Part shown: positions 20,025 through 29,276 of the stretch, in pieces | Numbering within the stretch: position 1 is the stretch's first letter | How the letters are laid out: each line of letters opens with the position of its first letter | DNA from: Sinorhizobium meliloti 4H41 | GTDB lineage: Bacteria > Pseudomonadota > Alphaproteobacteria > Rhizobiales > Rhizobiaceae | NCBI RefSeq assembly: GCF_000375585.1 | Contig: NZ_AQWP01000009.1 | Span: 124,001-188,000, forward strand | Reading direction: 5' to 3' | DNA: 64,000 bases | Notes under the pieces: model-generated | Seen by the model: only the letters and a program-made list of their open reading frames with translations | Database searches by the model: none | Told to the model about the DNA's origin: nothing | Made by a program: the position numbers and the translations under genes

Positions 20025-20804
20025 TCACCCAACCCCGGCAAGGAACTCCAGGACCGCCTTCTTGAACACACGATCGCCGACCGCCAGCATGTGGTCGCGC
20101 CCGGGAATGTCGAGTGCCACGGCATGCTGCATCAGCACGGCAAGCTCCTCAGCCGATCCGGCGATGTCATCCTTCGTCCCGACACCGATCAGCACCGGCA
20201 CGTCTATGCGGCCTACCTCGTCGGCGGTAAGCAGGTCGCGCGATGTCGATATGCATGCGGCAAGCGCCTGACGATCGCTTTTCGTCTGGTCTGCGAAGGC
20301 GCGGAACGTCCGGCCCCGTTCGTGCGTAACGTCCTCCAAAGAAGGTGCAAGCAGCGCGTCGGCGATCGGATCCCACTCCCCCACCCCCGTGATCATGCCT
20401 ATCCCGAGACCGCCGAATACCAGCGAACGGACGCGATCCGGGTGCTGCAAAGCCAGGAATGCCGAGATCCGCGCGCCCATCGAATAACCCATCACATGCG
20501 CCTCGCCGATGCCGAGATGCACCAGAAGTCCCGCCGCATCCCCCGCCATCTGCGGCGGGTGATAGAGCGAGGGATCATAGGGCTTGCTGCTTTGCCCGTG
20601 CCCGCGATTGTCGAGCGCGATGACGCGGTATCCGGCGTCGCCGAGCGTCTTCAGCCACCCGGGAAACACCCAGTTGACATTGGCGCTCGATGCAAAGCCG
20701 TGAATGAGCAGGATCGGGTCGCCCGAGGGGTCACCTTCGTCGAAATAGGCGATTTCCAGTCCGTCATGCGTGAAGCGGGAAAATGGCGGAGGGTTCAAGT
20801 CCAT
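20025..20804 (-). CDS. Alpha/beta hydrolase
   Basis: 259 residues from the ATG at 20804 (CCAGGAAACCCAG upstream). The oxyanion region is DPILLIHGFASSANVNW, the nucleophile elbow GYSMGARISAF carries the catalytic Ser, and Asp (GVGTKDDIAG) and His (GRDHMLAVG) complete the triad. No signal peptide. The substrate is unknown; it resembles haloperoxidase/esterase-like members. It ends 193 bp before the cysE start and is divergent from the zinc-binding gene. Confidence 0.87.
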   Translation of the reverse strand: MDLNPPPFSRFTHDGLEIAYFDEGDPSGDPILLIHGFASSANVNWVFPGWLKTLGDAGYRVIALDNRGHGQSSKPYDPSLYHPPQMAGDAAGLLVHLGIGEAHVMGYSMGARISAFLALQHPDRVRSLVFGGLGIGMITGVGEWDPIADALLAPSLEDVTHERGRTFRAFADQTKSDRQALAACISTSRDLLTADEVGRIDVPVLIGVGTKDDIAGSAEELAVLMQHAVALDIPGRDHMLAVGDRVFKKAVLEFLAGVG

Positions 20805-20994
20805 CTGGGTTTCCTGGTATTGTCCTGTCGGCGCGGACGTTAGTTGGTAAAGCAACGGCCGGAAACCCCAACCGCTTCAAAAACCATAAAGCGCGGCATG
20901 TTTGCCGCTACACATTTTCGCCAAAGCTCACTATGGTGCCGGCAAATTCGACACCTCAATCGACACCTAAGACTTGCATATATCGGAGTACGAC

Positions 20995-21240
20995 ATGGCC
21001 GGCCACAGCATCCCCCATTTTCAGAACGACGGCGGGCACCGGGTCATCGAGATCGGCGTCAAGGAATTCATGTGCACGGGTGCTTCCGTCCCGTTCGACC
21101 ACCCTCACATCTTCGTCGACATGGGCGACGAGAACGAGAAGGTCTGTTCCTATTGCTCGACCCTCTACCGCTACAATCCTTCCCTGAAGGCGACGGAAAC
21201 GATTCCTCCGGGCTGCCTTTTCACGACTAAAGCCGCCTGA
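20995..21240 (+). CDS. Zinc-finger domain protein, zf-CHCC family (NDUFS6-like)
   Basis: 81 residues. Cys27, His36/His38, Cys51 and Cys54 (FMCTG, FDHPHIF, VCSYC) form the zf-CHCC pattern shared with the mitochondrial complex I subunit NDUFS6. I chose the ATG at 20995 because GGAG lies 7 nt upstream; an in-frame ATG 7 codons earlier has no site. The FAD monooxygenase starts 27 bp downstream on the same strand. A role in complex I or in iron-sulfur/zinc assembly is family-level inference. Confidence 0.88.
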   Translation: MAGHSIPHFQNDGGHRVIEIGVKEFMCTGASVPFDHPHIFVDMGDENEKVCSYCSTLYRYNPSLKATETIPPGCLFTTKAA

Positions 21241-21267
21241 TCCTGCGCAGGCGACGGCGCGACATCC

Positions 21268-22431
21268 ATGCAAAAGGCTGATCCGGTTGCGATCGTCGGT
21301 GCCGGCATCGCCGGGATGACCGCCGCGCTCTGCCTTGCACGGCAGGGATTCCGGACGGATATCTTCGAGCAGGCCGATGCATTGGAGGAGGCCGGTGCCG
21401 GGCTTCAGCTTTCGCCGAATGCATCGCGCATCCTCATCGAACTCGGCTTGCTGCCCGCTCTCGAACGCGTCTGGAATGAACCGGAAGCGATCTCGCTTGC
21501 CGACGGCCGCTCGCTGCGGCCGCTTGCCAGCGTGCCTGCCGGCGCACGCGCCCGCGAGCGCTGGGGCGCTCCCTACGGCGTCCTGCATCGCGCCAGCCTG
21601 CAAACGATCCTTCTGGATGCCGTCCGGGCGGAACCGCTTTGCCGTCTTCACCTGGGAACCCGCATCGCGGACGATCCGCGGGCAGTCATCACCGAAGCGA
21701 ACAAGCGATCACCGGCAGTGATCATCGGGGCGGACGGCATCTGGTCGCGGATACGCTCCTCTGTTCCCGGCGCCGGCCCCGTCCGTTTTTCCGGCAATGT
21801 CGCCTGGCGCTTCACGCTGTCACGCACCCGGGCGCCCACCTGCCTGTCGCCTGATCGCGTCACCGCCTTCCTCGCGCCGAAGGCCCATCTCGTCGCCTAT
21901 CCGCTCAGAAAGATCGACGGCTTCAACCTCGTCGCGATCGTTGCCGGAAAGGCGTCGGGCGAAACCTGGACGGGGCACGAATCCGGCGATCGCCGGCGCG
22001 AGTTCGAGGCGGCCTTCAGGGATTGGCATCCCGACCTGCGCGCGCTTCTCGGTCACGCCGGCTCGCCGACCTACTGGCCGCTCTGCACGGTTGAAGACGG
22101 GGCCTGGCACAATGGGCGCGACACCATTCTGATCGGCGATTCTGCCCATGCCATGACGCCATTTGCAGCCCAGGGCGCGGCGATGGCCATCGAGGACGCC
22201 CGTGAACTCGCCCGCTGTATGGCCGACACTCCCGACCTTCCCTCCGTCTTCGCGCGCTATGAAGACGCACGCAGAACCCGAATCGGCCGCGTTCGCAAGC
22301 GCGCCGCGTTCAACAGCTTCGCCTACCACGCAGCAGGTCCGGTGCGGATCGCGCGCGATTTCGTTCTCTCTTTCAGAAAACCCGAAGCGCTCGCAGCCGA
22401 TTTCGACTGGCTTTACGGCTACGGCGCTTAG
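21268..22431 (+). CDS. FAD-dependent monooxygenase, salicylate hydroxylase-like
   Basis: 387 residues of the PHBH/UbiH flavoprotein fold. The FAD dinucleotide motif AIVGAGIAGMTAALCLARQG is near the N terminus. A second region, IIGADGIWSRIRSSVPG, is the DG motif, and the GD motif is ILIGDSAHAMTPFAAQGAAMAIEDA. Position-specific sequence is closest to salicylate-1-hydroxylase-type enzymes. The substrate is not predictable. Likely co-transcribed with the zf-CHCC gene. Confidence 0.87.
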   Translation: MQKADPVAIVGAGIAGMTAALCLARQGFRTDIFEQADALEEAGAGLQLSPNASRILIELGLLPALERVWNEPEAISLADGRSLRPLASVPAGARARERWGAPYGVLHRASLQTILLDAVRAEPLCRLHLGTRIADDPRAVITEANKRSPAVIIGADGIWSRIRSSVPGAGPVRFSGNVAWRFTLSRTRAPTCLSPDRVTAFLAPKAHLVAYPLRKIDGFNLVAIVAGKASGETWTGHESGDRRREFEAAFRDWHPDLRALLGHAGSPTYWPLCTVEDGAWHNGRDTILIGDSAHAMTPFAAQGAAMAIEDARELARCMADTPDLPSVFARYEDARRTRIGRVRKRAAFNSFAYHAAGPVRIARDFVLSFRKPEALAADFDWLYGYGA

Positions 22432-22444
22432 TTGGAACGCGATG

Positions 22445-22466
22445 AGGGAGGCCTATTCGCCTCCCT
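22445..22466. terminator. Bidirectional terminator hairpin between the monooxygenase and metC
   Basis: AGGGAGGC / GCCTCCCT forms an 8-bp stem with a 6-nt loop, in the 45-bp gap between two convergent genes. The symmetric stem can end transcription from both sides, though T-runs are short. Confidence 0.55.
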
Positions 22467-22476
22467 GTCGCTCCGT

Positions 22477-23664
22477 TCAGACGGCGTTTGCGGCGGCGAG
22501 GCCCGCCTCGATATCCCGGCGGATGTCCGGTACATCCTCGAGGCCGATCTGCAGCCGGATGACCGGCCCCTCGGACGGGGCCTTCGCGACCTTGCGGTCG
22601 GAGAGGTTCACGTGAACGGCGAGGCTTTCGAAGCCGCCCCAGGAGTAACCGAGCCCGAACAGCGAGAGCGCATCCAGGAAGGCATGCGCCTTTGCCTTGC
22701 CGTCTTCCGGTTCAGCCCTGAGCACGAAGGAGAATATCCCGCTCGCGCCGCCGAAGTCGCGCTTCCACAATTCGTGTCCGGGAAAGCTCGGCAGTGCCGG
22801 ATGCAGCACGCGCGCCACCTCGTCACGGCTCTCGAGCCATTCAGCGATCGCCAGCGCGCTTGCCTGATGGCGCTCCAGCCGAACGCCCATCGTGCGCAGA
22901 CCGCGCAGGATTTGATAGCTGTCGTCCGGCGAAACGCAGACGCCGAGCGTAACCATCGCCTCGCTGAGTGCCGGCCAATGGGCCGCATTGGCGGAAACGG
23001 TTCCGAGAAGAACGTCCGAGTGACCGGAGGGGTATTTGGTCGCCGCATGGATCGAAACGTCGACGCCGTGGTCGAGGGGCCGAAAGTAGACCGGGGTCGC
23101 CCAGGTGTTATCCATGGTCACGATACAGCCGTGCCGGTGCGCCGCGGCCGCGATTGCCGGAATATCCTGCATCTCGAACGTATTCGAGCCCGGAGCTTCC
23201 GTATGCACCAGCCGCGTGTTCGGCCTGATCAGGTTTTCGATCCCGGCGCCGATCGTCGGGTCATAATATTCGACAGTGACGCCGAGCCTCGAGAGCATCG
23301 TGTCGCAGAAGTGGCGGGTGGGGAAGTAGACCGAATCGACGATGAGCACATGGTCGCCCGAAGAGAGATAGGCCAGGAACGGCACCGTGACCGCAGCGAG
23401 CCCGGAGGGAACGAGGATCGTGCCCGCTGCGCCCTCCAGCTCGTTCACGGCCTCGCAAAGGGCGTCGGTCGTCGGCGTGCCGCGCGTACCATAGGTATAT
23501 TTCTGCGCCCGCGTCTCCATCGTCCTCGCATTCGGGAACAGCACGGTGGAAGCGTGAACCACCGGCGGATTGACGAAACCATGGAAGTCGGAGGGATTGT
23601 TGCCGGTATGCGCGAGGCGGGTATTGATGCCCTGCTCCGCTCGCCCGCTCGTCTTGTCTGCCAT
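22477..23664 (-). CDS. metC: Cystathionine beta-lyase
   Basis: 395-residue PLP enzyme of the Cys/Met metabolism family, which cleaves cystathionine to homocysteine, pyruvate and ammonia. ATKYPSGHSDVLLGTV contains the PLP lysine (Lys210). TYGTRGTPTTDALCEAVNELEGA and VPSGLAAVTVP are typical of alphaproteobacterial MetC. I chose the ATG at 23664 (MADKTSG); another ATG 12 codons upstream (MSRQGKS) is possible, and neither has a clear ribosome site. Divergent from the aap operon. Confidence 0.9.
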   Translation of the reverse strand: MADKTSGRAEQGINTRLAHTGNNPSDFHGFVNPPVVHASTVLFPNARTMETRAQKYTYGTRGTPTTDALCEAVNELEGAAGTILVPSGLAAVTVPFLAYLSSGDHVLIVDSVYFPTRHFCDTMLSRLGVTVEYYDPTIGAGIENLIRPNTRLVHTEAPGSNTFEMQDIPAIAAAAHRHGCIVTMDNTWATPVYFRPLDHGVDVSIHAATKYPSGHSDVLLGTVSANAAHWPALSEAMVTLGVCVSPDDSYQILRGLRTMGVRLERHQASALAIAEWLESRDEVARVLHPALPSFPGHELWKRDFGGASGIFSFVLRAEPEDGKAKAHAFLDALSLFGLGYSWGGFESLAVHVNLSDRKVAKAPSEGPVIRLQIGLEDVPDIRRDIEAGLAAANAV

Positions 23665-23874
23665 TGAAACATCCGCTGTTGATTTTCCCTGCCGACTCAT
23701 CGAACGGGCTACGGGCCGGGTCAAGGAAAAATTCGAGCCGGCCGACTGTGAATCACCAAGGAGGCGCAACTGGCGGTTTTTTATCCATGTCGGGCGATTC
23801 CGTCGCGGGACCTGCCTAAACTTCTGGCGAGCTTCACGTTTTTCACATGGAAGATCACAAAATCGGCCACGTCT

Positions 23875-23904
23875 CTTGACCCTTCCAGATTTTGAGCATG
23901 AGAT
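23875..23904 (+). promoter_or_regulatory. Possible sigma-70 promoter for aapJQMP
   Basis: CTTGAC (23875-23880), 18 nt, then TGAGAT, in the 337-bp gap between divergent metC and aapJ, about 100 nt upstream of aapJ. The -35 matches the rhizobial consensus; the -10 is weak. No sigma-54 -24/-12 pair was seen in the gap. The rest of the gap shows no gene. Confidence 0.35.
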
Positions 23905-24001
23905 AGTTTTTACTCAGGCCAGGAGGGTGGCTGAGGCTGCACGCGCCAAGAGAGCGCTACCGTGCAGACGCGAAAAACGACAACCGAAAAGGTTCGAAAA
24001 A

Positions 24002-25027
24002 ATGGCAAGAAGAATTCTGACAGCTCTCGTTGGCGCTGCTGTCGTGGGGATTGGCACACATGCGGCATCCGCCGCGACGCTCGACGACGTGAAGGCCAAA
24101 GGCTTCGTCCAGTGCGGCGTGAATACCGGCCTCGCCGGTTTCGCAGCCCCTGACGCCTCGGGCAATTGGAGCGGTTTCGACGTCGACTACTGCAAGGCGA
24201 TTGCGGCTGCGATCTTCGCCGATGGCAGCAAGGTCAAGTATACGCCGCTCTCCGCCAAGGAACGCTTTCCGGCGCTGCAATCCGGCGAAGTCGACGTGCT
24301 TGCGCGCAACACGACCTGGTCGATCAACCGCGACACCGCGCTTGGCTTCAACTTCCGTCCCGTCAACTACTACGACGGCCAAGGCTTCATGGTTCGCAAG
24401 GAACTCGACGTGAAGTCCGCCCTCGAGCTTTCCGGCGCCGCCGTCTGCGTTCAGACCGGCACGACGACCGAGCTCAACCTTGCCGACTACTTCAAGGCGA
24501 ACAATCTGCAGTACAATCCGGTCGTCTTCGAGAAACTCGAGGAAGTGAACGCTGCCTACGACGCCGGCCGTTGCGATGTCTATACGACCGACCAGTCCGG
24601 CCTCTATTCGCTGCGCCTCACCCTCTCGAAGCCCGATGACCACATCGTTCTGCCGGAGATCATCTCCAAAGAGCCGCTCGCACCGGCGGTCCGCCAGGGT
24701 GACGATCAGTGGTTCGACATCGTCAGCTGGGTTCATTACGCCCTGGTCCAGGCCGAAGAGTTCGGCATTACCCAGGCCAATATCGAAGAAATGAAGAAGT
24801 CGACGAACCCCGACGTTCAACGCTTCCTTGGCGTCGAGGCCGACAGCAAGATCGGCACGGACCTCGGCCTCACCAACGAATGGGCGGTCAATATCGTCAA
24901 GGCAGTCGGAAACTACGGCGAAGTGTTCGACCGCAACATCGGCGCAGGCAGCCCGCTGAAGATCGAGCGCGGCCTCAACGCCCTCTGGAACAAGGGCGGT
25001 CTCCAGTACGCGCCGCCGGTCCGCTGA
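24002..25027 (+). CDS. aapJ: General L-amino acid ABC transporter, periplasmic binding protein
   Basis: 341 residues. Signal peptide at 1-25 (MARRILTALVGAAVVGIG, cleavage near ASAA). The mature start TLDDVKAKGFVQCGVNTGLAGF, plus DVDYCKAIAAAIFADGSKV and LSAKERFPALQSGEVDVLARN, is the AapJ signature of rhizobia. It binds many L-amino acids for broad-range uptake. The ATG at 24002 is preceded by AAAGG. First gene of the aapJQMP operon. Confidence 0.95.
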   Translation: MARRILTALVGAAVVGIGTHAASAATLDDVKAKGFVQCGVNTGLAGFAAPDASGNWSGFDVDYCKAIAAAIFADGSKVKYTPLSAKERFPALQSGEVDVLARNTTWSINRDTALGFNFRPVNYYDGQGFMVRKELDVKSALELSGAAVCVQTGTTTELNLADYFKANNLQYNPVVFEKLEEVNAAYDAGRCDVYTTDQSGLYSLRLTLSKPDDHIVLPEIISKEPLAPAVRQGDDQWFDIVSWVHYALVQAEEFGITQANIEEMKKSTNPDVQRFLGVEADSKIGTDLGLTNEWAVNIVKAVGNYGEVFDRNIGAGSPLKIERGLNALWNKGGLQYAPPVR

Positions 25028-25133
25028 TCGGACGCGGATGTCGGGGGGATGGCCGCGGCCGTTCCCCCGATCAACGATAAAAACCCGATAACGGGAACAT
25101 CCGTAAGGATGGATTAGGGGAAAGAGGCATTGC

Positions 25134-26327
25134 ATGGCCATTGGCGTCACCAACGCGCCTGAACGAAGCACGTCCTCGGGATCGATCATCAACGATCCTC
25201 AGGTGCGCGGGATATTCTATCAGGCAATCACCATCATCATCCTCGCAGCGCTCATCTACTGGATCGTCGATAACACCGTCGACAACCTGAGACGCGCGAA
25301 CATCGCATCCGGCTACGACTTCGTTAGAAGCCGCGCCGGCTTCGATGTCGGACAATCGCTGATTTCATTTACCAGCGATTCCACCTATGGCCGCGCCTTG
25401 CTGGTCGGCTTCGTCAACACGTTGCTCGTCGCAATTACCGGAATCATCACGGCGACGATCATCGGTTTTATCGTCGGCATCGGACGCCTTTCGCATAACT
25501 GGATCATCGCCAAGCTCTCGCTGGCCTATGTCGAGGTGTTCCGCAACATCCCGCCGCTGCTCGTCATATTCTTCTGGTACAGTGGGGTGCTTTCGATATT
25601 GCCGCAGGCACGAGATGCGCTTGCCCTGCCCTTCGATATCTTTCTGAGCAATCGCGGTGTCGCCTTTCCGAGGCCGATTGCCGAAGAGGGTGCAGGATAC
25701 ACGCTCCTCGCCTTTGTTATCGCCGTCGCCGCAAGTGTGTTCTTTGCCCGTTACGCGCGCCAACGGCAGTTGGCGACCGGCGAGCGCCTTCCCGTCCTGT
25801 GGACCGTGCTCGGACTGATCATCGGCCTGCCGCTGGTCACTTTTCTCGTGACCGGTGCGCCGATCACCTTCGACATTCCCGTGGCGGGCAAGTTCAACCT
25901 CACGGGCGGTTCGGTCGTCGGACCGGAGTTCATGTCGCTGTTCCTCGCGCTTTCCTTCTACACGGCAGCCTTCATCGCCGAAATCGTCCGGGCCGGTATC
26001 CGCGGCGTTTCCAAGGGGCAGACGGAGGCGGCGCATGCGCTCGGCATACGCCCGGCGCTGACGACGCGCCTCGTGGTCGTGCCGCAGGCGATGCGCATCA
26101 TCATTCCGCCGCTGACCAGTCAATATCTCAACCTCACCAAGAACTCATCGCTGGCGGTTGCCATCGGTTATGCCGACCTCGTCGCCGTCGGCGGCACCAT
26201 CCTCAACCAGACCGGACAGTCGATCGAGATCGTAAGCATCTGGCTCATCGTCTATCTCAGCCTGAGCCTCGCGACGTCGCTGTTCATGAACTGGTACAAC
26301 GCCCGAATGGCGCTGGTGGAGAGGTGA
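25134..26327 (+). CDS. aapQ: General L-amino acid ABC transporter permease AapQ
   Basis: 397 residues, long for a polar-amino-acid permease because of an extra N-terminal and mid-region insert, as in rhizobial AapQ. The HisM-type conserved part is [19 protein letters not shown], and the EAA loop is [47 protein letters not shown]. About eight membrane spans. The gap to aapM is 4 bp. Confidence 0.94.
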   Translation: MAIGVTNAPERSTSSGSIINDPQVRGIFYQAITIIILAALIYWIVDNTVDNLRRANIASGYDFVRSRAGFDVGQSLISFTSDSTYGRALLVGFVNTLLVAITGIITATIIGFIVGIGRLSHNWIIAKLSLAYVEVFRNIPPLLVIFFWYSGVLSILPQARDALALPFDIFLSNRGVAFPRPIAEEGAGYTLLAFVIAVAASVFFARYARQRQLATGERLPVLWTVLGLIIGLPLVTFLVTGAPITFDIPVAGKFNLTGGSVVGPEFMSLFLALSFYTAAFIAEIVRAGIRGVSKGQTEAAHALGIRPALTTRLVVVPQAMRIIIPPLTSQYLNLTKNSSLAVAIGYADLVAVGGTILNQTGQSIEIVSIWLIVYLSLSLATSLFMNWYNARMALVER

Positions 26328-26331
26328 GATC

Positions 26332-27486
26332 ATGAGCACGAATCAGGCCTCTTTCGTTCGCGCTTCGATGATCGAAGCTTCGCCTGCCCCGTCGCTGGAA
26401 AGCGGTGTCGTCTCCTGGCTGCGAAAAAATCTGTTCGCCACGCCCAAGGACACGGCCCTGACGATCATCAGCCTGCTCATCCTGGCATGGCTGGTGCCGC
26501 CGGCAATCCAGTGGCTCTTCATCGATGCCGCCTGGACCGGGGGCGGCCGCGGCGTCTGTGCCACGCTCTCGCAAGGCGGCACGCAGCCGGAAGGCTGGAG
26601 CGGCGCCTGCTGGGCCTTCGTCAACGCGAAATTCGCCCAGTTCCTTTTTGGCCGCTACCCGCTCGATGAGCGCTGGCGTCCGGCGCTCGTCGGCATCCTT
26701 TTCGTCTTGCTGCTGGTGCCGATGCTGATACCGAGAATCCCATACAAGGGATTGAACGCGCTTCTGCTGCTGGTCGCCCTGCCTATCCTTGCGGCGATCC
26801 TCCTGCCCGGCGGCTGGTTCGGCCTCACCTATGTCGAAACGCCGCTCTGGGGCGGCCTGATGGTCACCCTGGTCCTCTCCTTCGTCGGCATCGCAGTTTC
26901 GCTGCCGCTCGGCATCCTGCTGGCGCTTGGACGCCGGTCGAACATGCCGGTGATCAAGATGCTGTGCACCGTCTTCATCGAAGTCATCCGCGGCGTTCCA
27001 TTGATCACGGTGCTGTTCATGGCCAGCGTCATGCTGCCGCTGTTCCTGCCGCAGGGCGTCACTTTCGACAAGTTCCTGCGCGCCCTGATCGGTGTGTCGC
27101 TCTTTGCCTCCGCCTATATGGCGGAAGTCGTACGCGGCGGTCTGCAGGCAATTCCGAAGGGCCAGTATGAGGGCGCCGATTCGCTGGGGCTCAGCTATTG
27201 GCAGAAAATGGGCTTCATCGTCCTGCCGCAGGCCCTGAAGCTGGTCATTCCCGGTATCGTCAACACATTCATAGGCCTATTCAAGGACACATCGCTCGTG
27301 TCGATCATCGGCATGTTCGACCTGCTCGGCATCGTTCGCCTGAACTTCAGCGATACGAACTGGGCCAGCGCCGTCACGCCGCTGACCGGTCTTATCTTCG
27401 CGGGCTTCGTCTTTTGGCTTTTCTGCTTCGGCATGTCACGCTATTCAGGCTTCATGGAACGCCTGCTCGACAGAAGCCAGCGGTAA
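26332..27486 (+). CDS. aapM: General L-amino acid ABC transporter permease AapM
   Basis: 384 residues. Second permease of the heterodimer, also with an extended N-terminal half. [20 protein letters not shown] is the conserved permease motif and [51 protein letters not shown] the EAA region. An AGGTGAGATC site precedes the ATG. It is 17 bp upstream of aapP. Confidence 0.94.
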   Translation: MSTNQASFVRASMIEASPAPSLESGVVSWLRKNLFATPKDTALTIISLLILAWLVPPAIQWLFIDAAWTGGGRGVCATLSQGGTQPEGWSGACWAFVNAKFAQFLFGRYPLDERWRPALVGILFVLLLVPMLIPRIPYKGLNALLLLVALPILAAILLPGGWFGLTYVETPLWGGLMVTLVLSFVGIAVSLPLGILLALGRRSNMPVIKMLCTVFIEVIRGVPLITVLFMASVMLPLFLPQGVTFDKFLRALIGVSLFASAYMAEVVRGGLQAIPKGQYEGADSLGLSYWQKMGFIVLPQALKLVIPGIVNTFIGLFKDTSLVSIIGMFDLLGIVRLNFSDTNWASAVTPLTGLIFAGFVFWLFCFGMSRYSGFMERLLDRSQR

Positions 27487-27503
27487 AAAAAGGGGAAAAG
27501 AAA

Positions 27504-28280
27504 ATGGCAAATACCGCCACTGCACCGAACTTGGCCGTCTCGACGACGGATGTCGCGATCGAAATCACCAACATGAACAAATGGTACGGTGATTTCCACG
27601 TGCTGCGCGACATCAATCTCAGGGTCATGCGCGGCGAGCGCATCGTCGTCGCTGGCCCGTCGGGCTCCGGCAAGTCGACGATGATTCGCTGCATCAATCG
27701 GCTCGAGGAACACCAGAAGGGCAAGATCGTCGTCGACGGCATCGAACTCACCAACGACCTGAAGAAGATCGACGAAGTGCGCCGGGAAGTCGGCATGGTC
27801 TTCCAGCACTTCAACCTCTTCCCGCATCTCACGATCCTGGAAAACTGCACGCTGGCGCCGATCTGGGTCCGCAAGATGCCGAAAAAGGAAGCCGAGCAGG
27901 TGGCGATGCACTTCCTGGAGCGCGTGAAGATTCCGGAGCAGGCGCTCAAATATCCAGGCCAGCTTTCGGGCGGTCAGCAGCAGCGCGTCGCCATCGCCCG
28001 CTCGCTTTGCATGCGGCCGAAAATCCTTCTCTTCGACGAGCCTACCTCTGCGCTCGACCCGGAAATGGTCAAGGAAGTGCTCGACACCATGGTGGGACTC
28101 GCCGAGGAAGGCATGACCATGATCTGCGTCACCCACGAAATGGGCTTCGCCCGCCAGGTCGCCAACCGCGTGATCTTCATGGATCAGGGCCAGATCGTCG
28201 AACAGAACTCGCCGGCCGAGTTCTTCGACAATCCGCAGCACGAGCGGACCAAGCTGTTCCTCAGCCAGATCCTGCACTGA
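27504..28280 (+). CDS. aapP: General L-amino acid ABC transporter ATP-binding protein AapP
   Basis: 258 residues. Walker [15 protein letters not shown]-loop [12 protein letters not shown], signature [13 protein letters not shown], Walker [15 protein letters not shown] and switch [11 protein letters not shown]. This is the polar amino acid ATPase pattern (GlnQ/HisP-like). I chose the ATG at 27504 (MANTATAPN) after AAGGGGAAAAGAA. A long upstream open frame runs antisense-like through aapM and is not coding. It energises AapQM. Confidence 0.96.
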   Translation: MANTATAPNLAVSTTDVAIEITNMNKWYGDFHVLRDINLRVMRGERIVVAGPSGSGKSTMIRCINRLEEHQKGKIVVDGIELTNDLKKIDEVRREVGMVFQHFNLFPHLTILENCTLAPIWVRKMPKKEAEQVAMHFLERVKIPEQALKYPGQLSGGQQQRVAIARSLCMRPKILLFDEPTSALDPEMVKEVLDTMVGLAEEGMTMICVTHEMGFARQVANRVIFMDQGQIVEQNSPAEFFDNPQHERTKLFLSQILH

Positions 28281-28304
28281 TCCTCCAACCGCTCGAAATG
28301 ACTG

Positions 28305-28335
28305 CGGCCCGCTTTTACGGCGGGCCGTTTCGTTT
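28305..28335 (+). terminator. Rho-independent terminator of the aap operon
   Basis: CGGCCCGC / GCGGGCCG forms an 8-bp stem with a 7-nt loop, followed by TTTCGTTT, 25 nt after the aapP stop. Confidence 0.8.
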
Positions 28336-28518
28336 GAACTGCAGGCCGAGACCTCGCAGAAGCCTGCCGTTCTAGGCCGAAATATCAGCCCTGGTTCGTT
28401 TTGTCTCGCCGGCAAAGAGGGCGAGCCCGGGATCTGATCTACGGACTCCAGGTTGCTAAAACGCACCAATTATGGTACTGAAAAAGGTTCCACCAACGGT
28501 CTTGAGTAAGAGGGCATT

Positions 28519-28764
28519 ATGCAGCGTGTAGAAGCCTCTGTAGCCGTGAGCGTTTCCGACTTGAAGAAGAGTCCCACGGCGGTAATGGGCGAGGCCCAAG
28601 GCGAAGCCGTGGCCGTGCTGAACCACAATCGCGTCATGGCCTATCTGGTGCCTGCCGAGGTCTACGAATCCATGCTTGAGCGGCTGGACGATCTCTATCT
28701 TGCCGAGCTCGTGAAAGAGCGAGCGGAGGAAAAGGGCGAGCCGGTCGATATCGATGCCCTATAG
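28519..28764 (+). CDS. Antitoxin, Phd/YefM (StbD-like) family
   Basis: 81 residues. VSVSDLKKSPTAVMGEAQGEAVAVLNHNRVMAYLVPAEVYESMLERLDD is the Phd/YefM DNA-binding and dimerization domain, here with the StbD-type motif. The short acidic C terminus overlaps the toxin start by 11 nt (28754-28764). It should neutralise and co-repress the toxin. GAGGGCATT serves as ribosome site. Lies between aap and fpr. Confidence 0.87.
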   Translation: MQRVEASVAVSVSDLKKSPTAVMGEAQGEAVAVLNHNRVMAYLVPAEVYESMLERLDDLYLAELVKERAEEKGEPVDIDAL

Positions 28765-29041
28765 CCTCGAATTCCTGCCGTCTGCTCGAAAGGAATGGGA
28801 CAAGTTAGGCGCGACGATCCGGCAGCAGTTTGTAAAGAAGCTGCGTGAGCGATTGGAGCGTCCCCGCATTCCGAGCGCCGCGCTAAGCGGAATGCCCGAC
28901 CACTACAAAATCAAACTGAGACAGCTTGGCTACCGTCTCGTCTACAGGGTCGATGATGGCACTGTCATTGTGTTGGTCGTGGCAGTCGGGAAGCGAGAAC
29001 GGGGGGACGTCTACAACACAATGCGAGCACGCGGGCGTTAG
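28754..29041 (+). CDS. Toxin, RelE/ParE (StbE-like) family
   Basis: 95 residues. YSLEFLPSARKEWDKLGATIRQQFVKKLRERLERPR and HYKIKLRQLGYRLVYRVDDGTVIVLVVAVGKRERGDVY match RelE/StbE toxins, which are small ribosome-dependent mRNases. The conserved C-terminal basic cluster and Arg residues (KIKLRQLGYRLVYRV) are present. The gene overlaps the antitoxin and is translated in a different frame. Activity is inferred from family. Confidence 0.87.
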   Translation: MPYSLEFLPSARKEWDKLGATIRQQFVKKLRERLERPRIPSAALSGMPDHYKIKLRQLGYRLVYRVDDGTVIVLVVAVGKRERGDVYNTMRARGR

Positions 29042-29132
29042 ATCGCCGGACCTCGCATCATAGGCCAACTAAGCGCTCCCATCTTTTGAAACTACGTACT
29101 TCCGGACGCAGCCGGAACGCCCGCCACGAATC

Positions 29133-29181
29133 CCTTCGCCCCGCTTGCGGGGAGAAGGTGCCGGCAGGCGGATGAGGGGCG
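29133..29181 (+). repeat. Palindromic intergenic repeat, copy 1 (CCTTCGCCCCGC type)
   Basis: CCTTCGCCCCGC pairs with GCGGGGAGAAGG with one mismatch, followed by TGCCGGCAGGCGGATGAGGG. The same sequence recurs at 50608-50658 with slight changes. Such palindromes are widespread in rhizobial intergenic regions. Confidence 0.75.
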
Positions 29182-29206
29182 AAATTTCTTTAGAGCACCT
29201 CCAGAT

Positions 29207-29247
29207 TAGAGCATTTCAGTGTTTCTATGAAACTTTGAAATGCTCTA
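29207..29247. repeat. RIME-like palindrome
   Basis: TAGAGCATTTCA and TGAAATGCTCTA are perfect 12-bp arms, with an inner GTTTC-TAT-GAAAC stem. The same palindrome is at 40669-40709. It resembles the right-hand end of the rhizobial RIME1 element. It sits between the toxin and fpr. Confidence 0.75.
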
Positions 29248-29276
29248 GGGCGACGCTATGCCCTCGGCGGCAGGGA

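Noticed and set aside
23570-24001. A long upstream extension of AapJ
   Set aside because: The signal peptide begins at the ATG at 24002; the upstream part lacks any domain and overlaps the metC 5' region.
23665-24001. A sigma-54 promoter for aap
   Set aside because: No TGGCAC-N5-TTGCA pair was seen in the gap; only a weak sigma-70-like site.
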